From Microbacterium gorillae (GTDB taxonomy: Bacteria > Actinomycetota > Actinomycetes > Actinomycetales > Microbacteriaceae), in contig NZ_LN648872.1 of NCBI RefSeq assembly GCF_000826185.2, positions 161,542 to 225,541 on the forward strand: a stretch of DNA of 64,000 nt, given 5' to 3'. This document shows positions 8,091 to 17,745 of the stretch, piece by piece. The notes beneath the pieces are model-generated. The model was not told the origin of the DNA. It saw only the letters and a list, made by a program, of their open reading frames with translations, and made no database searches. The position numbers and the translations under genes were made by a program. Position 1 is the first letter of the stretch; each line of letters opens with the position of its first letter.

Positions 8091-9722
8091 ATGACCATCA
8101 CCACCGGCCAGAGCGCACCGCACGTCCTCTCCGCGAATGACGAGCCGCTGACCCCGCTGCGGTTCCTGCAGCGCTCGGCGGAGGTCTTCCCGCGGAAGAC
8201 GGCGATCTCCTACGGCGCCCGGACGTACACGTACGCCGGGTTCGCCGCGGAGGCGGAGCGGCTGGCGGAGGTGTTCGCGGCGGAGATCGAGCCGGGCGAC
8301 CGGATCGCCTACCTCTCCGCGAACACGCCGGAGCTGCTGATCGGCCACTTCGCCGTTCCGCTGGCCGGTGGTGTCCTGGTCGCGATCAACTCCCGGCTCA
8401 GCCGGGCCGAGATCGAGTACATTCTGGAGCACTCCGGCGCCCGCATCCTCGTGATCGACGCGGAGCTGCTCACCTCGATCGGGGACATCGTCGCGACGGT
8501 GCCGTCCGTCGAGACGCTGGTCGAGGTGCCGGACGAGGAGTTCGGGCAGCCCGGCGGGCACGTCGAGGTCGGCCAGATCTCCTACGCCGATTACCTCACC
8601 CGGGCCGGCGAGGCGGTGTCCTGGCACATCGAGGACGAGCGCGCCCCCATCTCGATCAACTACACCTCCGGGACCACCGGGAAGCCGAAGGGCGTCGTGT
8701 ACACCCACCGCGGCGCCTACCTGAACTCCCTCGGTGAGATCTTCCACCAGCAGCTCGTGCCGTCCTCCGTGTATCTGTGGACCCTCCCGATGTTCCACTG
8801 CAACGGATGGTGCACGCCGTGGGCGGTGACGGCGGCGGGCGCGACGCACGTGGCGCTGCGCGCTGTCCGCGCCGACCCGATCTGGGACCTCATCGACGGC
8901 CTCGGCGTCACGCACCTGTGCGGCGCGCCGACGGTGTGCTCGGTCATCGCCGAGTCACCCCGCGCTCACGTCGTGGAGCGCCCGCTGCGGATCACGACGG
9001 CCGGTGCCCCGCCGTCGCCGACGATCATCGAGACGCTGCAGGAGCTCGGCATCACGGTCGTGCACGTCTACGGACTCACCGAGGTCTACGGCCCGTTCAC
9101 GATCTGCGAGCCGCAGGAGGAGTGGGAGGGCCTGCCCGCCGCCGAGCGGGCTCGTCTGCTCGCTCGCCAGGGCGTCGGCATGGTCCAGGCCGAGTCGGCG
9201 CGCGTCGTGGACGCCGACGGAAATGACGTGCCGGCGGACGGCATCACGATCGGTGAGATCGTGCTGCGCGGCAATAACGTGATGAAGGAGTACTTCCGCG
9301 ACCACCGCGCCACCGCCGAGGCGTTCCGGGGCGGCTGGTTCCACACCGGTGACCTCGGGGTCATGCACACGGACCGCTACATCGAGCTGAAGGACCGCGC
9401 GAAGGACATCGTGATCTCCGGCGGAGAGAACATCTCAACGGTCGAGGTCGAGCAGGCCGTGGTGTCGCATGACGCCGTTCTCGAGGCCGCCGTGGTCGGG
9501 CGTCCGGATGACAAGTGGGGTGAGCGTCCGGTCGCGTTCGTCGTGCTGCGCGCCGGACACGAGGTGGACGCCGAGGAACTGCGCATTCACACCCGCAGTC
9601 GTCTCGCCGCGTTCAAGGTGCCGGACCGGTTCGTCTTCCTGGCTGAGCTGCCGCACACGTCCACCGGCAAGGTGCAGAAGTTCGAACTGCGCTCCCGCGC
9701 CATCGACCTCGCCGCCGCCTGA
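8091..9722 (+). CDS. AMP-forming acyl-CoA synthetase (fatty or aromatic acid-CoA ligase)
   Basis: A 543-residue ANL-superfamily adenylating enzyme. The phosphate-binding loop is INYTSGTTGKPKGVVYTHRG; later motifs are VYGLTEVYGP and FHTGDLGVMHTDRYIELKDR. The C-terminal catalytic lysine is in LPHTSTGKVQKFELR. Such enzymes make acyl-AMP and then acyl-CoA. The substrate cannot be read from the sequence; overall features resemble fatty acid-CoA ligases of the AlkK type. It follows the MHS transporter after 27 bp with a GAAAGGA site, so the two are probably co-expressed. Confidence 0.87.
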   Translation: MTITTGQSAPHVLSANDEPLTPLRFLQRSAEVFPRKTAISYGARTYTYAGFAAEAERLAEVFAAEIEPGDRIAYLSANTPELLIGHFAVPLAGGVLVAINSRLSRAEIEYILEHSGARILVIDAELLTSIGDIVATVPSVETLVEVPDEEFGQPGGHVEVGQISYADYLTRAGEAVSWHIEDERAPISINYTSGTTGKPKGVVYTHRGAYLNSLGEIFHQQLVPSSVYLWTLPMFHCNGWCTPWAVTAAGATHVALRAVRADPIWDLIDGLGVTHLCGAPTVCSVIAESPRAHVVERPLRITTAGAPPSPTIIETLQELGITVVHVYGLTEVYGPFTICEPQEEWEGLPAAERARLLARQGVGMVQAESARVVDADGNDVPADGITIGEIVLRGNNVMKEYFRDHRATAEAFRGGWFHTGDLGVMHTDRYIELKDRAKDIVISGGENISTVEVEQAVVSHDAVLEAAVVGRPDDKWGERPVAFVVLRAGHEVDAEELRIHTRSRLAAFKVPDRFVFLAELPHTSTGKVQKFELRSRAIDLAAA

Positions 9723-9763
9723 GCCGGGAGCTCTCGCGGTCGAAGCGGCCGGCGTCCATGGGG

Positions 9764-9769
9764 TAGACT
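9764..9769 (+). promoter_or_regulatory. Candidate -10 of the rplKA promoter
   Basis: TAGACT, a good actinobacterial -10, lies 109 bp before rplK. The leader would be about 100 nt, long enough for the usual L1-binding autoregulatory site, which I did not resolve. The -35 region is weak. Confidence 0.5.
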
Positions 9770-9878
9770 TGTGTGGTTTGTGCGCCGCTTCGGCGTGCGC
9801 ACGGACAGCACCACGTGCCGGACTCGCCGGTGACGTGGGAGAGCGGGCCGTCCGGTCCGCTCGGAGAAAGGAAACGGA

Positions 9879-10310
9879 ATGGCACCCAAGAAGAAGGTGA
9901 CCGGCCTGATCAAGCTTCAGATCCAGGCCGGCGCTGCCAACCCCGCCCCGCCGATCGGCCCTGCGCTCGGTCAGCACGGCGTGAACATCATGGAGTTCTG
10001 CAAGGCGTACAACGCCGCGACGGAGTCGCAGCGCGGCAACGTCATCCCCGTCGAGATCACCGTCTACGAGGACCGCAGCTTCACGTTCATCCTGAAGACC
10101 CCGCCGGCCGCTGAGCTCATCAAGAAGGCCGCCGGTCTTCCCAAGGGCTCCGCGACGCCGCACACGGTCAAGGTGGGCAAGCTCACCAAGGACCAGGTTC
10201 GTCAGATCGCCGAGACCAAGATGCCCGACCTGAACGCGAACGACATCGAGAACGCTTCGCGCATCATCGCCGGAACCGCCCGCTCCATGGGCATCACGGT
10301 CGAGGACTGA
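9879..10310 (+). CDS. rplK: 50S ribosomal protein L11
   Basis: A 143-residue protein matching the full family length. It carries the conserved N-terminal segment ([20 protein letters not shown]) and the rRNA-binding C-terminal domain. L11 forms the GTPase-associated centre on 23S rRNA. The gene has a clear ribosome site (gaaagg) and is followed by rplA after 14 bp. Confidence 0.98.
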   Translation: MAPKKKVTGLIKLQIQAGAANPAPPIGPALGQHGVNIMEFCKAYNAATESQRGNVIPVEITVYEDRSFTFILKTPPAAELIKKAAGLPKGSATPHTVKVGKLTKDQVRQIAETKMPDLNANDIENASRIIAGTARSMGITVED

Positions 10311-10324
10311 GGGGAATAACGACA

Positions 10325-11011
10325 ATGGCTAAGTCCAAGGCTTACACCGCTGCCCTCGCCAAGATCGAGGACGGCAAGTTCTACACTCCGAGCGAGGCCG
10401 TGGCTCTCGCGAAGGAGACCGGTTCGACCAAGACGGACTCCACCGTCGAGGTCGCGCTCAAGCTCTCGGTCGACCCGCGCAAGGCGGACCAGATGGTTCG
10501 TGGCACGGTCATGCTGCCCAACGGCACGGGTAAGACCGCGCGCGTCATCGTGTTCGCGAACGGTCCGGCCGCTGAGGCCGCCATCGCCGCGGGCGCTGAC
10601 GAGGTCGGCTCGACCGAGCTGATCGAGAAGGTCGCCGGCGGTTGGACCGACTTCGACGCCGCAGTCTCCACGCCGGAGCTGATGGGCCAGGTCGGTCGCC
10701 TCGGTAAGGTGCTGGGTCCGCGTGGCCTCATGCCGAACCCGAAGACCGGCACCGTCACCCCGAACCCGGCCAAGGCCGTCGAGGAGATCAAGGGCGGCAA
10801 GATCGAGTTCCGCGTCGACAAGCACGCCAACGTGCACTTCATCGTCGGCAAGGCCTCGTTCTCGGCTGAGCAGCTGAACGAGAACATCACGGCTGCGCTG
10901 GACGAGATCGTCCGCCTCAAGCCGTCGAGCTCGAAGGGCCGTTACATCCAGAAGGGCGCCGTGTCGACCACGTTCGGCCCGGGCATCCCGCTGGACGTCA
11001 ACGCCATCTGA
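10325..11011 (+). CDS. rplA: 50S ribosomal protein L1
   Basis: A 228-residue protein with the L1 signature [20 protein letters not shown]1 builds the L1 stalk and in many bacteria represses its own rplKA mRNA. It starts 14 bp after rplK with a gggga site. A strong terminator follows 15 bp after the stop, so it is not co-transcribed with rplJL, which lies 10 kb downstream. Confidence 0.98.
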   Translation: MAKSKAYTAALAKIEDGKFYTPSEAVALAKETGSTKTDSTVEVALKLSVDPRKADQMVRGTVMLPNGTGKTARVIVFANGPAAEAAIAAGADEVGSTELIEKVAGGWTDFDAAVSTPELMGQVGRLGKVLGPRGLMPNPKTGTVTPNPAKAVEEIKGGKIEFRVDKHANVHFIVGKASFSAEQLNENITAALDEIVRLKPSSSKGRYIQKGAVSTTFGPGIPLDVNAI

Positions 11012-11026
11012 GTCTGCTGACTCGCA

Positions 11027-11058
11027 CGAAGGCCTCCGCCACTCGGCGGGGGCCTTCG
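11027..11058 (+). terminator. Intrinsic terminator after rplA
   Basis: A 14-bp stem with one G-T pair (cgaaggcctccgcc, loop actc, ggcgggggccttcg) follows the rplA stop. Confidence 0.85.
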
Positions 11059-11163
11059 TCGTTCGGGCGCGGTCATGCAGGGTAATGTTCCCTGACTCGG
11101 AGGGGGCTCGGCGGCTACGGTGAACCGTCGCCGCTTCGAGTCCCGGCGACGTGAAGGAGCCCC

Positions 11164-11976
11164 ATGTCCCGTCGTCAGTTCACCGCCGCATCCGTGCTGA
11201 TCGTCACCGCGCTCGCGCTCGCCGGCTGCGCGGGGGCTTCAAGCTCCACGGGCGATGCCACCGGCGCGGCGACCGAGGACTACGGGCTGGTTGAGTCCGG
11301 CACCCTCACCGTCGCGACGGAGGGCACCTATCGCCCCTTCAGCTTCCACGAGGACGGCGGCGGGGAACTGACCGGCTACGACGTGGAGATCGCGCGTGCG
11401 GTCGCCGATGAGCTCGGCCTGAAGGTGGAGTTCAAGGAGACGCAGTGGGATGCGATCTTCGCCGGCCTGGATGCGCAGCGGTTCGACGTGATCGCCAACC
11501 AGGTCACGATCAACGACGAGCGCAAGGCGAAGTACGCCTTGAGCGCGCCGTACACGGTCTCCCACGGCGTGATCGTGGTGAAGGGCGACAACTCCGACAT
11601 CACCTCGTTCGCCTCGCTCAAGGGCAAGACCACAGCGCAGTCGCTGAGCAGCAACTGGCACGATCTGGCCGTCGAGTCCGGCGCGAAGGTCGAAGCCGTC
11701 GAGGGGTGGGCGCAGGCCGTCGCCCTGCTTCAGCAGGGCCGCGTCGACGCCACGATCAATGACGAGCTGACCTTCCTGGACTACAAGAAGATCGACGGTG
11801 CCAAGGATCTGAAGATCGCGGCGGAGACCGACGACGCCGGCGAAGCCGCGTTCGCTGCGCGGAAGGACGAGGACAAGCTCATGGCGGCGATCGACGGCGC
11901 GCTGGAGAAGCTGCGCGCAGACGGCACCCTCGCGAAGCTCGGCGAGAAGTACTTCGGCCAGGACGTCTCCGAGTAG
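11164..11976 (+). CDS. Polar amino acid ABC transporter, substrate-binding lipoprotein
   Basis: A 270-residue exported lipoprotein: signal peptide and lipobox LALAGC (cysteine about residue 22) followed by a family-3 solute-binding domain (TLTVATEGTYRPFSFHED; GYDVEIARAVADELGLKVEF). The sequence resembles cystine-binding FliY/TcyA proteins, including the ANQVTINDERKAKYALS segment. Its permease gene starts in the stop codon (TAGTG), and the ATPase follows, so the three form one operon. Cystine is the best guess for the ligand. Confidence 0.88.
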   Translation: MSRRQFTAASVLIVTALALAGCAGASSSTGDATGAATEDYGLVESGTLTVATEGTYRPFSFHEDGGGELTGYDVEIARAVADELGLKVEFKETQWDAIFAGLDAQRFDVIANQVTINDERKAKYALSAPYTVSHGVIVVKGDNSDITSFASLKGKTTAQSLSSNWHDLAVESGAKVEAVEGWAQAVALLQQGRVDATINDELTFLDYKKIDGAKDLKIAAETDDAGEAAFAARKDEDKLMAAIDGALEKLRADGTLAKLGEKYFGQDVSE

Positions 11977-12644
11977 TGGACGGGAGCCTGCTCCAGCTGC
12001 TCTGGGACTCCCTCGGCCCGATCGTCCTGGGGGGCCTGACCGGCACGATCCCGCTGTCGCTGGCGTCGTTCGCGATCGGTCTCGTGATCGCGTTCGGCGT
12101 GGCCCTGATGCGGCTGTCGCACAACGCGCTCCTGCGCTGGCTGGCGCGGGCCTACGTCTCCGTGATCCGCGGCACGCCACTGCTGGTCCAGTTGTTCGTG
12201 ATCTTCTACGGCCTGCCCTCGATCGGCGTCACGGTACCGCCGTGGCCCAGCGCCATCCTCGCGCTGGCGCTGAATGTGGGTGGCTACGCCGCCGAGGTGA
12301 TCCGAGCCGCCATCCTGTCGGTGCCCAAGGAGCAGTGGGAAGCCGGCTTCATGATCGGCATGTCACGCGGCGAGACGCTGTGGCGGATCATCCTGCCGCA
12401 GGCGATCCGCGTGGCGATCCCACCGCTGTCGAACACCTTCATCTCGTTGGTGAAGGACAGCTCACTCGCCTCTCTCGTGCTGGTCACGGAACTGTTCCGC
12501 CAGGCGCAGCAGATCGCCTCGGCGTCTTACGAGTTCCTGGCGATCTACATCGAGGCGGCGGCCGTGTACTGGGTGATCTGTCTGGTGCTCTCGTGGGGGC
12601 AGAGTCGGATCGAGAGGAAGCTGGAGAACCGTGTCGCTCGATGA
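11976..12644 (+). CDS. Polar amino acid ABC transporter, permease
   Basis: A 222-residue membrane protein of the His/Glu/Gln/Arg permease class with about five helices. The EAA loop that contacts the ATPase is [20 protein letters not shown], and [20 protein letters not shown] is typical of the family. The GTG start overlaps the stop of the binding-protein gene by one base, which suggests translational coupling. Confidence 0.9.
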   Translation: MDGSLLQLLWDSLGPIVLGGLTGTIPLSLASFAIGLVIAFGVALMRLSHNALLRWLARAYVSVIRGTPLLVQLFVIFYGLPSIGVTVPPWPSAILALALNVGGYAAEVIRAAILSVPKEQWEAGFMIGMSRGETLWRIILPQAIRVAIPPLSNTFISLVKDSSLASLVLVTELFRQAQQIASASYEFLAIYIEAAAVYWVICLVLSWGQSRIERKLENRVAR

Positions 12645-13413
12645 TCTGGACCCCACCCTGCCGCTGCTGACCGCGTCCGGCATCACCAAACGCTTCGGTG
12701 ACAACGAGGTGCTGCGCGGCGTGAACCTGGAGGTGCAGCGCGGCGAGGTCGTCGTCCTGATCGGGCCGAGCGGTTCGGGTAAGACCACGCTGCTGCGCTC
12801 GCTGAACGGCCTGGAGGTTCCGGACGAGGGCACGATCGAGATCCGTCCCGACGCCCCGATCGTGTTCGATGTCGGCGTCGGGCAGTCCGCTCGCGATGCC
12901 CTCCGCGACCGGTCGGCGATGGTCTTCCAGCAGCACAACCTGTTCCCGCAGATGACGGTGCTGCAGAACGTGGTGGAGGGTCCCGTCCGGGTGCAGCGGG
13001 TGCCCCGCGCCGAAGCCGAGGCCCAGGCGCGTGAGCTCCTGGAGCGCGTCGGGCTCGCCGAGAAGGCGCAGGCGCGGCCGTTCGAACTCTCCGGCGGCCA
13101 GCAGCAGCGCGTCGGGATCGTGCGCGCTCTCGCACTGCGTCGCGACCTGCTGCTCTTCGACGAGCCGACCAGCGCCCTCGACCCGGAGCTCGTGGGCGAG
13201 GTGCTCAAGGTGATCGCCGAGCTCGCTGCCCAGGGCTGGACGATGGTCATCGTGACGCACGAGCTGGCGTTCGCGCGCCAGGCGGCTGACCGGGTGGTGT
13301 TCCTGGACGGCGGGGTGATCGTCGAGGAGGGGACTCCCGAGCAGATCTTCACCCGGCCGACGCAGGAGCGCACCCGGAAGTTCCTCGATCGCATCCTGCG
13401 ACCGCTGGACTGA
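12631..13413 (+). CDS. Polar amino acid ABC transporter, ATP-binding protein
   Basis: A 260-residue ATPase with Walker [13 protein letters not shown]-loop [18 protein letters not shown], signature [11 protein letters not shown], Walker [21 protein letters not shown] and H-loop VTHE. It starts with GTG inside the permease gene (14-bp overlap). One permease plus one ATPase implies a homodimeric importer. Confidence 0.92.
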   Translation: MSLDDLDPTLPLLTASGITKRFGDNEVLRGVNLEVQRGEVVVLIGPSGSGKTTLLRSLNGLEVPDEGTIEIRPDAPIVFDVGVGQSARDALRDRSAMVFQQHNLFPQMTVLQNVVEGPVRVQRVPRAEAEAQARELLERVGLAEKAQARPFELSGGQQQRVGIVRALALRRDLLLFDEPTSALDPELVGEVLKVIAELAAQGWTMVIVTHELAFARQAADRVVFLDGGVIVEEGTPEQIFTRPTQERTRKFLDRILRPLD

Positions 13414-13427
13414 GGCCAGGCTGCCCG

Positions 13428-14072
13428 TCAGTGGCCGAGGGCGAGCGAGGCCGCGATGGCCAGCATGATGACGGCGATGACGACGTCGAGAATCCGCCAT
13501 GACCGGGGCGAAGACAGCCAGCGCCCGAGGTGGCGCGCCCCGTAGGCGAGCGCGAAGAACCACAGGAAGCTCCCGCTGATCGCGCCGAGCGCGAAGAGGA
13601 GACGGTTCGGCTGCGCCTGCGCGATGGAACCGAGGAGGAACACCGTGTCGAGGTAGACGTGCGGGTTCAGCCAGGTGATCGCCAGGGTCGTGAGGACGGT
13701 CGCCGTCAGCGTGGTGCTTCGGACTCGTGTGGTCGTCGTGCGCGCCGCACCGCCGTCGGCTGTGCCCGCGTCTTCGGCGGAGAGCGCGTCGCCGGACGGA
13801 CGCCACGCGCGGCGCAGGGCCAGGACGGCATAGCTGACGAGGAACGCCACGCCCACCCAGCGCACGACGACCACCAGCATCGGCACCGCCTGCAGCGCCA
13901 GGCCCACCCCGGACACGCCGAGGCTGATCAGCAGCGCATCCGACAGCGCGCAGACCAGGACGACCGCCAGGAGGTGCTCGCGCCGGATGCCCTGACGAAG
14001 CACGAACGCGTTCTGCGCGCCGATCGCGATGATGAGGGACAGGCCGGTGCCGAGGCCGGTGAGGAAGGGCAT
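13428..14072 (-). CDS. lysE: LysE/ArgO-family basic amino acid exporter
   Basis: A 214-residue membrane protein with the LysE hallmark GAQNAFVLRQGIRREH near the N-terminus and the second-half motif TWLNPHVYLDTVFLLGSI. The family exports L-lysine and L-arginine by proton-coupled transport. It is divergent from a LysG-type regulator, the classic arrangement from Corynebacterium. A -10-like TAGCGT (14079-14084, minus strand) ends 6 nt before the ATG, so the mRNA is probably leaderless. The gene converges on the amino acid ABC operon. Confidence 0.9.
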   Translation of the reverse strand: MPFLTGLGTGLSLIIAIGAQNAFVLRQGIRREHLLAVVLVCALSDALLISLGVSGVGLALQAVPMLVVVVRWVGVAFLVSYAVLALRRAWRPSGDALSAEDAGTADGGAARTTTTRVRSTTLTATVLTTLAITWLNPHVYLDTVFLLGSIAQAQPNRLLFALGAISGSFLWFFALAYGARHLGRWLSSPRSWRILDVVIAVIMLAIAASLALGH

Positions 14073-14078
14073 GCTCTC

Positions 14079-14084
14079 ACGCTA
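14079..14084 (-). promoter_or_regulatory. Candidate -10 of lysE (leaderless)
   Basis: On the minus strand TAGCGT is separated from the lysE ATG by exactly 6 nt (gagagc), so transcription should begin at or very near the start codon. Confidence 0.5.
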
Positions 14085-14129
14085 GGCCGAGGTGAGATGA
14101 AGCGCGAGACATGATTTCTTTGGAAGCAT

Positions 14130-14135
14130 TAGTGT
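14130..14135 (+). promoter_or_regulatory. Candidate -10 of lysG (leaderless)
   Basis: TAGTGT ends 7 nt before the ATG at 14143. This favours ATG 14143 over GTG 14134, which would overlap the -10. Confidence 0.45.
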
Positions 14136-14142
14136 GGCTGAT

Positions 14143-15039
14143 ATGCGGATTCCGCCCGACCTCGCTGAGACGCTCGCCATCATCGTCGACGAGGGAACCC
14201 TCGAGGCCGCAGCCCGCCGCCTTCGCGTCACCCAACCGGCGGTGAGTCAGCGGTTGCGCACACTGGAATCGCTCGTCGGCCGCGTCCTGCTCGTGCGTTC
14301 TCGGCCGGTTCGCGCGACGGCTGCGGGGGAGGCGGTCGTCCGTTACGGGAGGCAGATCGCTCATCTCGAGGCGGATGCGCTCACGGAACTGGGTCTCGCC
14401 GCGAACGGCCGGGCATCGCTCCCGATCGCCGTCAACTCGGACTCTCTCGCGACGTGGTTCCTGCCCGCGCTGGGCCATCTCGCAGCGGAGTACCCGGTGA
14501 CCTTCGACCTGCGCCGCGACGATCAGGATTTCACGGTCGGAATGCTGGAGGCCGGGACGGTGCTCGGCGCGGTGACCTCTCGTGCCGATCCGATCGCCGG
14601 GTGCCGAGTGACCCCGTTGGGGGCGATGCGGTACACCCCGGTGGCGACGGTCGCGTTCCACGAGCAGTGGTTCCCGGACGGTGCCACCGCTGATGCCCTG
14701 AGAGATGCGCCGCTGGTGGATTTCGATTCGCGCGACGACCTGCAGACGAGCTGGCTGGTGGCCCGGGGCGTGGACCCCTCCGCGCCGCCACGTCACCGCG
14801 TTCCGGCGTCGAGCGAGTTCGCGCAGGCGGTGCTGATGGGTCTCGGGTGGGGGCAGCTGCTGCCGTTCCAGCTGGAGGCGCCTCTGGCGGCGGGGGAGGT
14901 GCGAGCGCTCGACGGTTCACACCTCGACGTGCCGCTGTACTGGCAGCAGTGGAACGTTCGGTCCACGCTGCTGGATGCCGTCGGCGCGGAGATCGTCGCG
15001 CAGGCGCACCGCACGCTGGTGGCGGCACCGTCGGCGTGA
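14143..15039 (+). CDS. lysG: LysR-family regulator of the ArgP/LysG type
   Basis: A 298-residue LysR protein: HTH at residues about 5-60 (EAAARRLRVTQPAVSQRLRT) and a C-terminal effector domain of two periplasmic-binding-like lobes. ArgP/LysG proteins start ARDLxPxLAxxLxxxVDEGT-like, matched here by DLAETLAIIVDEGTLEAAA. It would activate lysE when intracellular lysine or arginine rises. The intergenic space is 70 bp and must contain both promoters and the LysG site. Confidence 0.9.
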   Translation: MRIPPDLAETLAIIVDEGTLEAAARRLRVTQPAVSQRLRTLESLVGRVLLVRSRPVRATAAGEAVVRYGRQIAHLEADALTELGLAANGRASLPIAVNSDSLATWFLPALGHLAAEYPVTFDLRRDDQDFTVGMLEAGTVLGAVTSRADPIAGCRVTPLGAMRYTPVATVAFHEQWFPDGATADALRDAPLVDFDSRDDLQTSWLVARGVDPSAPPRHRVPASSEFAQAVLMGLGWGQLLPFQLEAPLAAGEVRALDGSHLDVPLYWQQWNVRSTLLDAVGAEIVAQAHRTLVAAPSA

Positions 15040-15074
15040 TGGACCTCCGTCCGCGACGGGTTCAGGATGGACCC

Positions 15075-15425
15075 ATGGGAACCGTGGACGACTACCTCGC
15101 CGAGCTCGACGATGAGACCGCGCGGATGGCGATCGCGCACGTGTACGCGATCGCGGCGGAGGTGGTGCCCGAGGCCGTGCAGGGAACGAAGTACGCCATG
15201 CCGGCCCTGGTGCACCGGGGGAAGGGGCTGATCAGCGTGATGCGCACGCGGAAGCATCTCGGCCTCTACCCGTATTCGGGCAGGATCCTGCCGGTGCTGG
15301 CGAAGGACCTGGGGGACTACGACGGCTCACCCGGAACCCTGCGCTTCCAGCCCGACGCGCTGCCACCGGATGACGTGCTGCGCCGCATCGTCGAGATGCG
15401 CCGGGAGGAGATCGAGGGATCCTGA
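15075..15425 (+). CDS. DUF1801 (YdhG-like) domain protein
   Basis: A 116-residue protein of the DUF1801/iron-chaperone-like fold (TVDDYLAELDDETARMAIAH; YPYSGRILPVLAKDL). Members have been compared with frataxin-like folds, but the function is not established. I chose ATG 15075 because it gives the standard domain start; an ATG at 15039 overlapping the lysG stop (TGATG) would add 12 residues. CAGGAT, a weak -10-like hexamer, lies 6 nt before 15075. Confidence 0.75.
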   Translation: MGTVDDYLAELDDETARMAIAHVYAIAAEVVPEAVQGTKYAMPALVHRGKGLISVMRTRKHLGLYPYSGRILPVLAKDLGDYDGSPGTLRFQPDALPPDDVLRRIVEMRREEIEGS

Positions 15426-15497
15426 TCACCCCCATCCGGAGGTGGTCCTCCCCTCCGAGCGGCATAGGCTCGGAGAACGAAAACCCGAGGGAGAGGG

Positions 15498-17207
15498 ATG
15501 ACGATGACGTCGACCGCCGCCTACCGCGCCGCCCGCGATCTGCTGCTGGAGCTGCGTCTGGACAGGGAGGCCGCGCGCGAGCGGTTCCGCTATCCCGATG
15601 TGGGCGATCGCTGGAACTGGGCCATCGACTGGTTCGACGCGATCGCGCGCGGGAACGACAACCCCGCGCTGGTCATCGCCGCCGAGGCGGGCACCATGCA
15701 GCGGTACAGCTTCGATGAGCTGGCGCGTCGATCCGACGCGGTCGCGCGCTACCTCGCCGACCGGGGGATCGGGCGGGGCGACGCCGTCCTGCTCATGCTC
15801 GACAACCAGATCGAGCTGTGGGACGCGATGCTGGGCGTGATGAAGCTCGGTGCCGTCCTGATGCCGACGGCCACGGCGGCCGGAACCGCCGATCTCGCCG
15901 ACCGCATCGAGCGCGGAGACGCGAAGGCGGTGCTGTGCAACGCCGTGGACGCAGCGAAGTTCGACGGCATCGCGCCGGGCGTGCTGCGCATCTGCACGAG
16001 CGCGGTGGACGGGTGGGAGGATTTCACCTCGGCCGCGACCGCCGACGTGCCGCCGGCGGAGCATCCCGGCACCGGACCGGATGACCGCCTGCTGCTGTAC
16101 TTCACCTCCGGAACCACGTCGCGTCCCAAGCTCGTCGAGCACACGCAGGCGTCCTACCCGATCGGCCATCTGCCGACGATGTACTGGCTGGGACTGCAGC
16201 CCGGCGACGTGCACCTGAACGTGTCCAGCCCGGGCTGGGGCAAGCACGCCTGGTCCAGCTTCTTCGCCCCGTGGATCGCCGAGGCGACGATCATGGTCTA
16301 CAACACGCACCGCTTCGATGCGCGTGAATTCCTGCGTCAACTGCACGTGCTCGATGTCACCACGCTGTGCGCGCCGCCGACCGTCTGGCGCATGCTCATC
16401 CAGGCGGACCTCGGCGCCAAGCCGGAGTCGCTGCGTGAGGTCGTGGGCGCGGGAGAACCGCTGAACGCCGAGGTCATCGAGCGCGTCCGGTCCGCGTGGG
16501 GACTGGAGATCCGCGACGGGTACGGCATGACGGAGACGACCGCGCAGTTGGGTAACACTCCGGGCATGCGCGTGCGCCCGGGTTCGATGGGCATGCCGCT
16601 GCCGGGCGTCGCATCCGTGCTCGTGGACCCGGAGACCGGGGAGGTCGTCGACGGTGTCGGCGAGGGCGAGATCTGCCTCGACCTCGCCCAGCATCCGCTC
16701 GCGGTGATGACCGAGTACGTCGCGGACCCGGAGCGCACCGCCGCGGCCTTCGCGAACGGGTTCTTCCACACGGGCGACATCGCCGCTCGCGACGCGGACG
16801 GTTACGTCACCTACGTCGGCCGCACGGACGATGTGTTCAAGGCGTCCGACTACAAGATCTCGCCGTTCGAACTCGAATCGGTGCTGATGCGGTGCTCGGT
16901 GGTCGCCGAATCCGCCGTGGTCCCGGCCCCGCACCCGGTCCGGCACGCCGTGCCGAAGGCCTACATCACCCTGGTCGCCGGGACGGAGCCCTCAGCGGAG
17001 GTCGCCGAACAGGTCCTCCGGTTCGGTCGCGAGCACCTGGAGCCGTGGCAGCGGCTGCGGCGCGTGGAGTTCGTCGCGGACCTGCCGAAGACCATCTCCG
17101 GCAAGATCCGTCGCGCGGAGCTGCGCATCGAAGAGCGCCGCCGCTACGACGCGGATGAACGCGGCGATGACTTCCGGTACGACGACTTCCCGGACCTGCG
17201 CGGCTGA
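15498..17207 (+). CDS. AMP-forming acyl-CoA synthetase, medium-chain (MACS)-like
   Basis: A 569-residue ANL enzyme with P-loop YFTSGTTSRPKLVEHTQAS, core motifs DGYGMTETTAQ and FFHTGDIAARDADGYVTYVG, and the catalytic lysine in LPKTISGKIRRAELR. The N-terminal part (DRWNWAIDWFDAIARGNDN) matches acetyl- and medium-chain acyl-CoA synthetases rather than long-chain ligases. The start has a strong gagggagaggg site. It stands alone, with a possible -10 TAGGCT at 15465-15470. Two MarR regulators follow on the opposite strand. Confidence 0.85.
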   Translation: MTMTSTAAYRAARDLLLELRLDREAARERFRYPDVGDRWNWAIDWFDAIARGNDNPALVIAAEAGTMQRYSFDELARRSDAVARYLADRGIGRGDAVLLMLDNQIELWDAMLGVMKLGAVLMPTATAAGTADLADRIERGDAKAVLCNAVDAAKFDGIAPGVLRICTSAVDGWEDFTSAATADVPPAEHPGTGPDDRLLLYFTSGTTSRPKLVEHTQASYPIGHLPTMYWLGLQPGDVHLNVSSPGWGKHAWSSFFAPWIAEATIMVYNTHRFDAREFLRQLHVLDVTTLCAPPTVWRMLIQADLGAKPESLREVVGAGEPLNAEVIERVRSAWGLEIRDGYGMTETTAQLGNTPGMRVRPGSMGMPLPGVASVLVDPETGEVVDGVGEGEICLDLAQHPLAVMTEYVADPERTAAAFANGFFHTGDIAARDADGYVTYVGRTDDVFKASDYKISPFELESVLMRCSVVAESAVVPAPHPVRHAVPKAYITLVAGTEPSAEVAEQVLRFGREHLEPWQRLRRVEFVADLPKTISGKIRRAELRIEERRRYDADERGDDFRYDDFPDLRG

Positions 17208-17265
17208 CGCCGCCGCAGCCGCGGCGCGGTCGTGGAACGGTCTCGAGACGTCGTGACGTCCCGAG

Positions 17266-17736
17266 TCAGTCGCGGGGTTCGGGGGAGCGGCGTTCGGTGA
17301 AGGCGATGAGCATCTCGGTGAACTCGCGGATCTGTTCGTCCGGCCAGCGGGACAGTCCGCCCTCGAGGTCGCTCTTCATGGGCAGGACCGCCTCGTCCAG
17401 GCGCCTGCGGCCCGCGTCCGTGGCCGACAACAGCGAGGAGCGGCCATCGGCGGGATCCGGTGCACGGTGAATCAGACCGAGGTCGACCAGCTCGCGCACG
17501 GTCCGAGACACCTGAGCCTTATCCAGCACCAGGGCCTCGGTGATCGCGGACGCGGTCACCGGTCCGTGGCGGACGATGACGGAGAACACGCGATAGGTGC
17601 CCGGCAGCATTCCGGGGTGGACGCGCTCTGCGGTGTCGCGGAACAGTGCGCGGGTGCGCGCGAACAGGTCGCTGAAGGCCGTCTCCAGGTCGTGGAGGAT
17701 CGCGGCGCGGTCCTCGTGGGCGCGGGTGTCAGGCAC
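17266..17736 (-). CDS. MarR-family regulator (paralogue 1)
   Basis: A 156-residue winged-helix MarR protein; the DNA-binding helix region is VTASAITEALVLDKAQVSRTV and the wing is HRAPDPADGRSSLLSATDAG. It resembles the neighbouring MarR in length, architecture and motifs (both have a GMLPG/GLLPG-type turn and LETxFSxLFAxxR near the N-terminus), so the two look like a tandem duplication. It starts with GTG; a -10-like TAGGAT (17743-17748, minus strand) ends 6 nt upstream, so it has its own likely leaderless promoter. The target is unknown; the EmrB gene or the converging acyl-CoA synthetase gene are candidates. Confidence 0.85.
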   Translation of the reverse strand: MPDTRAHEDRAAILHDLETAFSDLFARTRALFRDTAERVHPGMLPGTYRVFSVIVRHGPVTASAITEALVLDKAQVSRTVRELVDLGLIHRAPDPADGRSSLLSATDAGRRRLDEAVLPMKSDLEGGLSRWPDEQIREFTEMLIAFTERRSPEPRD

Positions 17737-17745
17737 GGAACGATC

